Assembly: GCA_025463605.1 (NCBI GenBank) | Contig: JAODAV010000011.1 | Location: 1-64,000 of the forward strand | Reading direction: 5' to 3' | Origin: Rhodoglobus sp. | GTDB taxonomy: Bacteria > Actinomycetota > Actinomycetes > Actinomycetales > Microbacteriaceae | DNA: 64,000 nucleotides | Part shown: positions 19,543 through 27,045 of the stretch, one piece after another | Position numbering within the stretch: the first letter of the stretch is position 1 | Layout of the letters: the number at the start of each line of letters is the position of its first letter | Notes under the pieces: generated by a model | What the model was told of the DNA's origin: nothing | The model's database searches: none | Seen by the model: only the letters and a program-made list of their open reading frames with translations | Program-made: the position numbers and the translations under genes

Positions 19543-19790
19543 ATGGCACGTTTCATGGACATCCACGAGGGATTCGTCGGGGTCACGAAGGAGCAGTTGG
19601 CCGAAGCGCACGCCGCCGATCTCGCTATCGAGGCCGAGGAGGGCGTGCACTTCGAGAAGGCGTGGCTCGACCCCGAGTCTGGCAAGGTCTTCTGTCTATC
19701 CACCGGCCCATCGAAAGAAGCCGTTTGCGCATCCACGAGCGCACGGGTCATCCAGCGGCAGAAGTACACGAACTGACTGTCGAAGTCTGA
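19543..19790 (+). pseudogene. DUF4242 / SCO4226-type nickel-binding protein gene with a -1 frameshift
   Basis: Starting at ATG 19543 (AAAGGAG 7 nt upstream) the sequence reads MARFMDIHEGFVGVTKEQL ... AWLDPESGKVFCLSTGPSKEAV, the standard beginning of the small ferredoxin-fold DUF4242 family. In frame it then runs into an unrelated tail and stops at 19776. The +1 frame continues exactly as the family should: LRIHERTGHPAAEVHELTVEV with stop TGA at 19788-19790. One base is missing at the T run 19724-19726. Either the gene is freshly broken or the assembly has a homopolymer error. The intact protein would have 82 aa. Confidence 0.85.
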
Positions 19791-19837
19791 CCGGCCGAGC
19801 GGGCAGGGCCGGACGTCTGTGCGCCTCCGGCCCTTGC

Positions 19838-19870
19838 GTTACTCTAGAGTAACCGTTACCCATGAGTAAC
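19838..19870. promoter_or_regulatory. Two adjacent GTTAC...GTAAC palindromes, probable ArsR-type operators
   Basis: A perfect 16-bp palindrome GTTACTCTAGAGTAAC lies at 19838-19853. A second near-palindrome GTTACCCATGAGTAAC (one mismatch between arms) lies at 19855-19870 and contains the ATG of the ArsR-family gene. Their centres are 17 bp apart. This placement fits autorepression by the regulator encoded immediately downstream. Confidence 0.75.
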
Positions 19871-20185
19871 CAATCAGCTGAACGTGCCTTCGACGCCCTC
19901 GGGGATCCGATGCGTCGCCGCATTATCGAGCGCTTGAGCGACGGTCCCCGACCAGTCGGCGAACTCGCCGACGCCCTGCCGATTGGAAGGCCCGCGGTGA
20001 GCAAGCACTTGCGCGTGCTCACCAACGCCGGTCTCGTCGAGTACACGCCCCGCGGTACCAGGAACCTCTACGCCCTCGCTCCCGAGGGACAGCGCCACCT
20101 GCAGCAGTGGCTCATCTCCATGTGGGACGACACGCTGCAGTCGTTCGCGACCTATGTCGACAGCGTCGAGAAGGAGCAGCCATGA
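19862..20185 (+). CDS. ArsR-family winged-helix repressor
   Basis: The protein has 107 aa: FDALGDPMRRRIIERLSDGPR (helix 1-2), then the HTH ELADALPIGRPAVSKHLRVLTNAGLVEY and wing TPRGTRNLYAL. No CxC metal-binding pair is present, so it belongs to the metal-independent ArsR group commonly paired with SRPBCC/AHSA1 genes. Its ATG sits inside one of two operator-like palindromes. The stop overlaps the next gene (ATGA), giving a translationally coupled pair. Confidence 0.95.
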   Translation: MSNQSAERAFDALGDPMRRRIIERLSDGPRPVGELADALPIGRPAVSKHLRVLTNAGLVEYTPRGTRNLYALAPEGQRHLQQWLISMWDDTLQSFATYVDSVEKEQP

Positions 20186-20610
20186 CCGCACCCGTGCGAC
20201 GCGAGGTTCTCGTCAATGCGGGGCCCCAGCGTGCATTCGATCTCTTCACCGCGCACATCAACGCATGGTGGCCCCTCGACCGTTTCGGGGTATTCAACGC
20301 CGGCACCGTCTCATTCGAGGATGCGCGCATCGTCGAGCGCTTGGGCGAGCAGGAGTCCGTGTGGGGAGAGGTGACGCTGTGGGCGCCGCCGGACTCGCTC
20401 GGCTTCACCTGGCATCCGGGCTACGGAGTCGAGCATGCCACCGACATTCGCGTCACCTTCACGCCCGAGGGCGACCAGACGCTCGTGACACTCGTGCACA
20501 GCGGTTGGGAGCGCATGACGGACCCGGATGCGTCGGCCGAGGAGTACGCCAACGGCTGGCCTGGGGTGCTCGCGCGCTTCGCCGAACTCGTGAACGCGGT
20601 ACCTGCCTGA
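20182..20610 (+). CDS. SRPBCC-family (AHSA1-like) protein
   Basis: The 142-aa protein is a START/Bet v1-like domain: VRREVLVNAGPQRAFDLFTAHINAWWPL, ESVWGEVTLWAPPDSLGFTW (split), VRVTFTPEGDQTLVTLVHSGWERM. Such proteins bind hydrophobic ligands or act like Aha1; the ligand is not known. The ATG at 20182 overlaps the ArsR stop by 4 nt, so both are made together and probably repressed by the ArsR protein. A rho-independent terminator follows. Confidence 0.92.
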   Translation: MTAPVRREVLVNAGPQRAFDLFTAHINAWWPLDRFGVFNAGTVSFEDARIVERLGEQESVWGEVTLWAPPDSLGFTWHPGYGVEHATDIRVTFTPEGDQTLVTLVHSGWERMTDPDASAEEYANGWPGVLARFAELVNAVPA

Positions 20611-20646
20611 GCGAGCGTCGCAGAGACGGCCCGACGCGGAAAGGGT

Positions 20647-20676
20647 GAAGAGCCCCCGAATGACCGGGGGCTCTTC
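20647..20676. terminator. Bidirectional rho-independent terminator
   Basis: A perfect 12-bp stem (GAAGAGCCCCCG at 20647-20658 with its complement at 20665-20676) encloses the loop AATGAC. It lies between the convergent SRPBCC gene and the PHP hydrolase gene and can serve both strands. Confidence 0.85.
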
Positions 20677-20685
20677 GCGCTGCCG

Positions 20686-22476
20686 TCAGCTGAGGCGTTC
20701 TACCGGGATCGGATGCGCGGGCGTCTCCTTGAGGATCCAGACCGGGTTGGAGAATCCGATGACAGCTCCAGCGGCGTTCCTGAGTTCGACCCGCACATAC
20801 CGGCTCGTGCTCGTAGGCACGACGACGGTTGCTTTGCCCTGAGGGTTCAGCGCCACCGGCTGTGCGGTCGTCGCGGGAGTGGGATCCGCGACGCCCGCGT
20901 AGTCCACCTCGCCGATCACGAGAAGCACTTGGGCATCCTGCGGCAGGTCGCTGATCGTGAGCTGCACCGGTGTGTTCGCCGCCGGTGTGACGACGACGCC
21001 GCCCATCGGCACGGACCCCTGAACCGTGAAGTCCAGTTCGCCCCGCCAGAATTGAGGGTCCCAGAACCATGCGCGGCCAGCCCTCAGCGAGGCGAACAGA
21101 TCGGCTTCAGATGTGGAGTCCGCCCAGACGGATGTCACCCAGCGCTGCTTCTGACCGACCCAGTCGGCGCCGCCGTGGTCGTCGCTCGTACCGGTCGCCG
21201 TGACGAACACTGCATTGCGTGCAGCAGCGTCGTAGCCGAAGACGGATTCGCCGAAGTCCTCCTTGCTGCCGACCTCGACCATGTCGGCGCCGAGAGAATG
21301 GGTCGTGATCAGTAGTTCAGCCAGTTCGGGGCCGGACGGCGCGTCCTCGAGCGGGTGGTTGAAGGTCACGAGGCCGTTGTGCGCATGCACGAAGTCGACC
21401 ATCTCGATGGCCTTGGGAACGGACTTGACCTTCTGCGGGCCGACATTGCCGTAGTCCGGCAACGTGAAATCGCCGCCGAATGAGTTCAAGTGGCGCACCA
21501 GCGAGATCTCGGTGCCGTGGAACTGCACGATGTTCGGGTAGCGCGTCGCGTACTCGCGCATCATCTCATCTTGCAGGAACACGGCGGAGTTGCCCGCGAG
21601 GCGACCGCGGTTGAACCGAAGGCGGTCGAAGAGTCCGGACACCGCGGCGCCGTTGCGCGAACGAGCGCCAACCCGAAGCCGGTAGATGCTCGAATCGGCG
21701 GCGACGATGTCGGGCCAGAGCGCGGCGACGTCCGCACGCAGGTCGAGCGTCACCCGCTGCCACTGCCCCGGCTGGGCGATGATGCCCACGACGCCGAGGA
21801 GGCCCTGGCTCTCGGTCCATCTCCCTTCCTGCAGCCCGATGCGGTACTCGAGGGTGTACCGGCCGGCGGGCCTGCCTGCCGTCGCGGGACGGTAGGAGGA
21901 GAGGATGCGCACGATCAACTCGGCGTCCGGTCCCACGCTCTCGGCGAATACGTCGAGCTCGAGCAGTGTGGCGGCGAGGCTGCGCGTATACGTGCTGTTC
22001 CACGCGGTGCCCTCGTAGAGCAACCCGCCCCACGACGCGCTCGATGCGGTAGCCGCGAGCCGCATTGCCTTGCCGGGCTCGTCAGGCGAGTGGGGTTCGG
22101 CCACGAAGCTGGTCGCCTGTGAGGTCAGTTTGCCCTCCACGACCTTCGTCCAATCCCAGGCGAGCCCGTTCTCGGGCTCGCTCAGGCCGTCGAAGCGAAC
22201 CGCGTTGCGGTAACCCAGGCCTTGCATGCGGAAGTCGTGATCGGTCCACCAGATGACGTCCACACCGAGCGCAGCGGCCTGCTGCAGGTGGGCATCCATG
22301 CTGGCCGTGCCTTCGCTGAATGTCGAATGGATGTGCATGGCCATGCTCACGGCACGACTGCCCTTCCCGGGCTCCGCCGTAGCGGCCGCCGGTGTCGCGG
22401 CGGCAGCCAGTGCCGCGCCCATCCCGGTAGCTGCCCCGATCTTCAGTACGTTGCGTCGGCTAAATTCCGTGCTCAT
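20686..22476 (-). CDS. Tat-exported CehA/McbA-type PHP-domain metallohydrolase
   Basis: The protein has 596 aa. A twin-arginine signal, SRRNVLKIGAA (about 6-16), is followed by a hydrophobic Ala-rich stretch ending in AAATAEPGKG. A split PHP domain follows: MAMHIHSTFSEG and WWTDHDFRM (N-terminal ligands), later IQFHGTEIS-like VQFHGTEISL, GLVTFNHPLED, and GTSDDHGGADW. A beta-rich C-terminal region ends the protein. It is probably a secreted phosphoesterase or amidohydrolase-like enzyme; the substrate is unknown. ATG 22476 is chosen because AGGGAG lies 7 nt upstream; the frame is open further but without signal-peptide sense. Confidence 0.85.
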   Translation of the reverse strand: MSTEFSRRNVLKIGAATGMGAALAAAATPAAATAEPGKGSRAVSMAMHIHSTFSEGTASMDAHLQQAAALGVDVIWWTDHDFRMQGLGYRNAVRFDGLSEPENGLAWDWTKVVEGKLTSQATSFVAEPHSPDEPGKAMRLAATASSASWGGLLYEGTAWNSTYTRSLAATLLELDVFAESVGPDAELIVRILSSYRPATAGRPAGRYTLEYRIGLQEGRWTESQGLLGVVGIIAQPGQWQRVTLDLRADVAALWPDIVAADSSIYRLRVGARSRNGAAVSGLFDRLRFNRGRLAGNSAVFLQDEMMREYATRYPNIVQFHGTEISLVRHLNSFGGDFTLPDYGNVGPQKVKSVPKAIEMVDFVHAHNGLVTFNHPLEDAPSGPELAELLITTHSLGADMVEVGSKEDFGESVFGYDAAARNAVFVTATGTSDDHGGADWVGQKQRWVTSVWADSTSEADLFASLRAGRAWFWDPQFWRGELDFTVQGSVPMGGVVVTPAANTPVQLTISDLPQDAQVLLVIGEVDYAGVADPTPATTAQPVALNPQGKATVVVPTSTSRYVRVELRNAAGAVIGFSNPVWILKETPAHPIPVERLS

Positions 22477-22755
22477 GTTTTGCTCCCTGTCGCGAGTGGT
22501 CTCCAACGACGCTATGGATGACGGGGCGTTCGAAGCGGTCCACCGGGCAAACGGACGGCGGGCACGAAATGAATGGCCGGTGAACTCAGTAGCGCTGCGG
22601 ACGTGGAGCCAATCGAGCTCTTCTGTCTGACTCATCACGGTATGTACAGCTCAACGCAGACCCGGTATCCTCCTGTGCATCGGCGAGCACCAGAGTCCCC
22701 AGCGAGATGCGGAGCGCAGGGGCGCTGGCTAGATTCCCCCAAGGAAGTGGATCAC
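22477..22755. other. Divergent intergenic region, 279 bp
   Basis: This holds the promoters of the leftward PHP hydrolase and the rightward DUF1801 gene. I see ribosome sites next to each start but no clear operator, RNA gene or further ORF. Confidence 0.5.
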
Positions 22756-23180
22756 ATGAGTGAACCGAAGACGGTGCCGACCGAGGCGAACGTGCGCGAC
22801 TTCCTCGACGCGGCCGCGACGGGCCGCCGCCGTGAGGAAGGGCTGCGGCTCGCCGAGATCTTCGGCGAGGTCACGGGCACGGATCCGGTCATGTGGGGTC
22901 CCACGATGGTGGGATACGGCAGCTTCCGCTACATCTCGCGGGCCAACCCGCGCACGCGCGGGGACTGGTTCAAGACCGGGTTCTCGCCTCGCAAGGCGCA
23001 GTTGACGTTCTACGGACTCAACGACCTGCGGAGGCCACCGCGCTGCTGCCGAAGCTGGGCACCTACACGGAGGGCGTGAGCTGCGTTTACGCCAGGAAGC
23101 TCGATGACATCGATCTCGACGTGCTGCGCCGGCTCATCGCGATCGCGTGGACGCGCCGCGACGACCCCGAGCCGACGTAG
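22756..23180 (+). pseudogene. DUF1801 protein gene with a -1 frameshift
   Basis: From ATG 22756 (AAGGAAG 8 nt upstream) the sequence reads MSEPKTVPTEANVRDFLDAA, then PVMWGPTMVGYGSFRY and KAQLTFYGLND, the normal DUF1801 order. At the CC pair 23025-23026 the frame changes. The original frame ends in a nonsense tail at 23079, while the next frame gives the expected end, EATALLPKLGTYTEGVSC and LDDIDLDVLRRLIAIAW, stopping at 23178-23180. One C appears to be missing (GACCTGCG instead of GACCCTGCG). The intact protein would have about 141 aa. It is either a recent inactivation or a sequencing error. Confidence 0.85.
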
Positions 23181-23263
23181 CCCCGCGGCCAGAACCGAAA
23201 GTGTAGATCCGCCAACGGACTTCCGGCCAAATTAACCGATCACGCAGCTCTCAGTCGGAGTCG

Positions 23264-23434
23264 TTACTCGGGATGCTGGCTGTGGTCTTCGACGTCTGGT
23301 TTCGCCCGCAGGACGTCCGCGATCTCTTCCTCCGGACGGGGCGCGACGGTCTGGTCGACCTCGATCTCTGGGACGGTCGGTTCATCCGAGCGAGGATTGC
23401 GCTCCTGAGATGAGGGCTCGTTGTGGGGAAACAC
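23264..23434 (-). CDS. Possible small acidic protein, 56 aa
   Basis: A short leftward frame starts at GTG 23434 and stops at TAA 23264-23266. It reads MFPHNEPSSQERNPRSDEP, then VPEIEVDQTVAPRPEEEIAD and ends DVEDHSQHPE. The composition is acidic and proline-rich, probably disordered, with no TM segment. A stop lies just upstream in frame, so GTG is the only reasonable start; the ribosome site is weak. The sentence-like composition, unlike the neighbouring random frames, is the main support. Confidence 0.42.
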   Translation of the reverse strand: MFPHNEPSSQERNPRSDEPTVPEIEVDQTVAPRPEEEIADVLRAKPDVEDHSQHPE

Positions 23435-23863
23435 GGCGGATCAATTCTTCGATTGGCGACACCTGCAGCCTATGCCGACCGGTCTGCGTGCGCGATCACT
23501 AGTCCCGTTCCGTCCGTGCCGGCGTGTTCGCCTTCGTGGTCCGTTCGGGGTGCCGGCCGCCGATAGGGCGGGGTCGGCGTACTGTGCGCCTACGGCCCCT
23601 TGCGGATGACAGAAGGAACGTATAACACATAGGCCCGCGAAACAGAACTCCCCTCACCATTTCTACGCAATCCAAACCGACAGGTCTAACATCGCCTAGA
23701 TATCCCGGCCGAGTTCAGTTTCGGCCCAGCCTCAGGCAGACGTCGGCGTTTGCACCGCGTTCTGTGTCTGGCAACACGACGAATGCCGCGCGTTCACGGC
23801 TTCGTATCAGACCGGAAGCCCCATTTTCCGCGCGCTCCCGGCACTAGATGCAGGGAGAGAGTG
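23435..23863. other. Intergenic region with no gene seen
   Basis: About 430 bp precede the ScyD-like gene. Base composition is a little more AT-rich than the flanks. I see no convincing ORF, tRNA or hairpin; it probably contains the promoter of the secreted-protein gene. Confidence 0.5.
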
Positions 23864-24922
23864 ATGACTAATGAAATTGGTCCAGTAACGATCACCGAAG
23901 TGCGCACCAGCAGCAAACGAAAGCTGTTGTTGTTTGCCACGGCACTGATGGCGCTCGTGCTGCCCGCATTACTGGCGCCGGCGGCCGCGAGCGCTACCCC
24001 ACCGCAGCAGGGCACCGACGTCGAGCTGCTCGCTTCCGGCCTCCAGGGCGCCAGCGGGGGAACCATCGGGCCAGATGGGGCGTTGTATGTCACGGAGGGC
24101 GCGATCGGCGAAGTCACGCGGATCGATCCCGAGACCGGCGATGCATCGACGTTCGCGAGTGGACTGCCGACCTCGGTAATCGGTATCGAGGGCCCGGTAG
24201 ACGTCGCGTTCATCGGCAACACGGCGTACGTGCTGGTCAGCGTTGTCGGGCCAGACGTCGGCGGCGACCAGATCGATGGCATCTACCGCGTGGATGGCCC
24301 GGACAGCTTCACGATCATCGCTGACCTCGGCGCGTATTCGGCCGCCAATCCCCCGGACACACCGTTCGACCTCAGTCATGGCGTGCAGTTTGCGTTCCAG
24401 CCGGTCAAGGACGGATTCCTCGTAACCGATGGGCACCACAATCGGGTCCTCCATGTCACCAGCTCGGGCGAGATAACCGAGTTGATCGCCTTCGGCAACA
24501 TCGTCCCGACCGGGCTCGCCGTCAAGGGCAACACCGTATACATGGCGGAGGCGGGGCCGGTGCCGCACGCACCCGCTGATGGGAAGGTCGTATCGTTCGG
24601 CCTCAAGAGTACTTCTACCGTCACAGATGTGGCCTCGGGGTTCAGCCTCCTCACCGACGTCGAGTTCGGCAAATGCAATGTGCTCTACGCACTGTCGCAG
24701 GGAGATTCTCCCGGTGAGGTTCCGGCGGGTTCGCCGGCGCTGCCGAACAGCGGGGAGCTGTTGCGGGCGAACAGTGACGGCACCTTCTCGGTCGTAGTCG
24801 ACGGCCTGGATCTGCCCACGTCGCTCGACTTCGTGCGGGACACCGCCTATGTAGTCACGCTGGCCGGCGAGGTATGGAAGATCAGCGGTGTCTCGAGCGC
24901 TTACGGCTGCCGAGACAAGTAA
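23864..24922 (+). CDS. Secreted ScyD/ScyE-like beta-propeller protein
   Basis: The protein has 352 aa. A signal peptide spans about residues 18-45 (KRKLLLFATALMALVLPALL then APAAASA), so it is exported. The mature part has repeats of NHL/SMP-30 type: GPDGALYVTEGAIGEVTRID, VPTGLAVKGNTVYMAE, SLDFVRDTAYVVTLAGEVWKI. ScyD/ScyE-family proteins were named from cyanobacterial scytonemin clusters, but actinobacterial members are orphan secreted proteins of unknown role, and no scytonemin genes are here. ATG 23864 has AGGGAG 6 nt upstream. A terminator follows at once. Confidence 0.85.
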   Translation: MTNEIGPVTITEVRTSSKRKLLLFATALMALVLPALLAPAAASATPPQQGTDVELLASGLQGASGGTIGPDGALYVTEGAIGEVTRIDPETGDASTFASGLPTSVIGIEGPVDVAFIGNTAYVLVSVVGPDVGGDQIDGIYRVDGPDSFTIIADLGAYSAANPPDTPFDLSHGVQFAFQPVKDGFLVTDGHHNRVLHVTSSGEITELIAFGNIVPTGLAVKGNTVYMAEAGPVPHAPADGKVVSFGLKSTSTVTDVASGFSLLTDVEFGKCNVLYALSQGDSPGEVPAGSPALPNSGELLRANSDGTFSVVVDGLDLPTSLDFVRDTAYVVTLAGEVWKISGVSSAYGCRDK

Positions 24923-24936
24923 CACTCCGCCAAAAG

Positions 24937-24964
24937 AAGAACCCCCGGAGTTCCGGGGGTTCTT
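24937..24964. terminator. Rho-independent terminator
   Basis: A 12-bp stem AAGAACCCCCGG (24937-24948) pairs with 24953-24964, with loop AGTT, and a short T-rich tail follows. It ends the ScyD-like gene and lies immediately left of the partial tRNA repeat. The equivalent position at the other end of the islet also carries a terminator, for the tRNA. Confidence 0.85.
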
Positions 24965-24968
24965 TGTG

Positions 24969-24993
24969 GTGGGCGGTACTGGGATCGAACCAG
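24969..24993. repeat. Left attachment-site repeat (25 bp, tRNA-Val 3' end)
   Basis: This is identical over 25 bp to 28970-28994, beginning GTGGGCGGTACTGGG. It corresponds to the acceptor and T-arm 3' half of tRNA-Val(GAC) on the minus strand. No other part of a tRNA follows it, so it is a duplication made by integration and not a gene. Confidence 0.88.
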
Positions 24994-25122
24994 TTTTCAG
25001 CCGTCCCAATCGTTCCGAATTGCTCTGCGCGGTTGGCCCTATAACTCGTGCTGACCTGCATTTTCTAGGTCAATCGATTAAACTTACTAGAGCAACAAAT
25101 CGGAGCGATTCCGAACCCGCTA

Positions 25123-25140
25123 TTGCACGATGTTGCACGA
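25123..25140 (+). repeat. Paired TTGCACGA repeats, possible left integrase arm sites
   Basis: TTGCACGA occurs twice, at 25123-25130 and 25133-25140, 10 bp apart start to start. It lies between the left attachment repeat and the integrase remnant. A similar same-orientation TTGCACG pair sits near the right end. Spacing and location are typical of arm-type binding sites of tyrosine integrases. Confidence 0.5.
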
Positions 25141-25156
25141 CACCGGAGTAGATCGC

Positions 25157-25353
25157 ATGGCAGCGTCCCCCTCTCGCAAGCGTCCTCGTACCCGCGCAGG
25201 CTTCGGCATGATCCGTCGTCTCCCTTCCCAGCGCTATCAGGCGTCCTACGTCGCCCCGAGCGACGGCAAGCGCCACAACGCGCCCCCACACCTTCCCGAC
25301 CAAAACTGAGGCAGACCAGTGGCTGACCCTGCAGCGGGCCGCGATGGTCAAGG
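25157..25353 (+). pseudogene. Tyrosine integrase, N-terminal remnant with frameshift
   Basis: ATG 25157 begins MAASPSRKRPRTRAGFGMIR and continues RLPSQRYQASYVAPSDGKR, the arm-binding N-terminal domain found in actinobacterial tyrosine integrases. An extra C in the run 25283-25287 shifts the frame to a stop at 25307-25309. With that base removed the reading continues NAPHTFPTKTEADQWLTLQR up to about 25353, where integrase similarity ends. The core-binding and catalytic (R...HxxR...Y) domains are absent. It is therefore inactive twice over: frameshifted and truncated. Confidence 0.72.
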
Positions 25354-25365
25354 CATGTCGTCTCG

Positions 25366-25608
25366 GTGGAAGCGGACATGCTCGCCCGGGTCTTTCGCAA
25401 CCCCGGCGGTATTCTCAGCGAGACGGAAGGGCTCTACACCTACCGTCTCGACAAGGCCGTGGCGTCCGGACGACTAGCGCCAAGCGACGCCGAGCTGGAT
25501 GCGCTGGGACGCCGCGCGCGCTTGCGTGCGGCGCTGGGAGAGCTGGATGGATATACGCGCCAAAGGTCTCCCGAGCATGGCGTACATCCGTTTCTGACGG
25601 GAGGCTGA
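25366..25608 (+). CDS. Unknown 80-aa ORF, possibly a C-terminal fragment
   Basis: The frame from GTG 25366 reads MEADMLARVFRNPGGILSET, later DKAVASGRLAPSDAELDALG and ends SPEHGVHPFLTGG. It looks like genuine protein sequence (coherent helices, normal actinobacterial codon use) but I do not recognise it. It has no ribosome site and begins exactly where the integrase remnant stops, so it may be the tail of a gene fused by the deletion that removed the integrase C-terminus. An independent small gene is the alternative. Confidence 0.4.
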   Translation: MEADMLARVFRNPGGILSETEGLYTYRLDKAVASGRLAPSDAELDALGRRARLRAALGELDGYTRQRSPEHGVHPFLTGG

Positions 25609-25643
25609 CGAACTGTCGGCGTAGGCGAGTACCGTACCCACTA

Positions 25644-26957
25644 ATGGCAAACGAACTCATCCTCGGAACTCGCCGTCAAGGCAACCTAGTCGACTTCGAC
25701 GCCTCGACTCCTGAAGTGAATGTGATCCTGGAACGAACGGATGAAGGCATCCGGCTCGAAGTGCCCTGGGCCAATGACCAGAGTCCGTATGCAAGCTGGT
25801 TCATTGACGACGACTTCCGAACTCCGGGAGCTCCTGCGAAATCCAAACCGCCACGTCAGCTGCTATTCCAAGATTCGCACGGCCCGGTTCTGCTCGTAGG
25901 CTGCACTGCTGCGGGCTATCACATGACCATGTTCGGCCCGGGCACCGGAAGTGTTTGGGCGACACATGCAATTCTGGACGTGACCGACAACCTGGACTTT
26001 CAGACTCCAAATGGATTGCGCAGCGAGATCTCGGGTCTTCGGAGCTGGCTGGGGGTCACCAGCTTTACAGGGTCGCATGACTATCCAAAGGTCGGGCAAA
26101 ACTCGCTGACGCTCGTCGCTAAGTCATCCGACGAGATAGTGGTGGACGTCGATCCCCCGCTGAAGTTCATCCCGACATGGCGACTCGATCGAAGCGAGAA
26201 CAGCAGGACAATTCACAACTTGGTGATCTGCGAAAGTCGATCGAATGGTGCACGCGATTGGCGATCGCTGGAAGAAGCACACCTTGCGCTGCGCGACCTC
26301 CTCGTAATCTCTCAGTGGCGCGCGGAGATTTCTACACCCACGGCGGTTTTGCGCGACGATGACGAATTGGTGATGGGTGACGGCACCAATCACGGCGCGC
26401 GATGGCGAACAGTCATTTCTGCTAGGCCCGGGACTGAGCCTCCAGAAGTGCCCTACCGCCGCCACTTGATCAAGTTCGAGGAGATCGGTATAGACGGCTT
26501 GAGAAAGTGGTTCCTTACTCGAGAAGCGTTCGCCCGAGCGCTCGATCCAGTTATCTCGACCCGCTACCTCAACAAGGTGAGCGCGATGACCGTTCTCGCC
26601 CAGAGTGGCCCCGGCCTGGAAGCACTCGGGTACCTCCTACTAAGGCGGGAGGGGCTCAGCGAAAAGACGGCTGGCTCTAAAACGCTTCGCTATCGGCTAG
26701 ACCGCATCCTCACTGATGTCGAGCCTGCTCTGCCATTTGACGGAGCTACCTGGGCGGCCACGACTGTCACCGCTTACAACGCGCTCAAACACGCGAATCG
26801 GATAGCGCCTGAGCCTATCGACATGATCAACAGTTGGCGGCAGAGCGTGCTGGTCGTGCGGGCGTGGGTCGCGCTCGAACTCGGCACAGCTGCGGTAGCG
26901 CTGCGCCCACGACTGTCAGAAGATCCTCAAGCCGAGGCATGGTTGCCAGCGGACTGA
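25644..26957 (+). CDS. ApeA-like HEPN-domain protein (candidate anti-phage effector)
   Basis: This 437-aa protein has the layout of the ApeA family. The N-terminal beta-rich domain covers residues 1-160: LILGTRRQGNLVDFD, GPVLLVGCTAAGYHMTMFGP, then SEISGLRSWLGVTSF. A middle region contains LEEAHLALRDLLVISQW (about 212-228). The C-terminal helical HEPN-type domain (about 300-420) carries YNALKHANR near residue 386, with the Asn/Lys-His signature expected of a HEPN RNase site. Known ApeA proteins protect against phage, probably by cleaving RNA. The ATG at 25644 has only a weak ribosome site. It is convergent with the OLD-like gene (88 bp between stops). Family call is moderate; function is inference. 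Confidence 0.65.
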   Translation: MANELILGTRRQGNLVDFDASTPEVNVILERTDEGIRLEVPWANDQSPYASWFIDDDFRTPGAPAKSKPPRQLLFQDSHGPVLLVGCTAAGYHMTMFGPGTGSVWATHAILDVTDNLDFQTPNGLRSEISGLRSWLGVTSFTGSHDYPKVGQNSLTLVAKSSDEIVVDVDPPLKFIPTWRLDRSENSRTIHNLVICESRSNGARDWRSLEEAHLALRDLLVISQWRAEISTPTAVLRDDDELVMGDGTNHGARWRTVISARPGTEPPEVPYRRHLIKFEEIGIDGLRKWFLTREAFARALDPVISTRYLNKVSAMTVLAQSGPGLEALGYLLLRREGLSEKTAGSKTLRYRLDRILTDVEPALPFDGATWAATTVTAYNALKHANRIAPEPIDMINSWRQSVLVVRAWVALELGTAAVALRPRLSEDPQAEAWLPAD

Positions 26958-27045
26958 ACCCCGGGGGTTCCCTCCCGCCCCCTTGCCGGCCCGCTTGCGG
27001 TATAGCGGTCGACAGGGCGTACGGGTAATTGAGCTCTCCTCAGCG

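Noticed and set aside
23864-24922. Part of a scytonemin gene cluster
   Set aside because: Only a ScyD/ScyE-like propeller protein is present; no ScyA, ScyB or ScyC genes nearby.
24969-24993. Looked like a tRNA gene at the left end of the islet
   Set aside because: Only the 3' 24 nt of a tRNA are present, with no D-arm or anticodon arm; it is the attachment-site duplicate.
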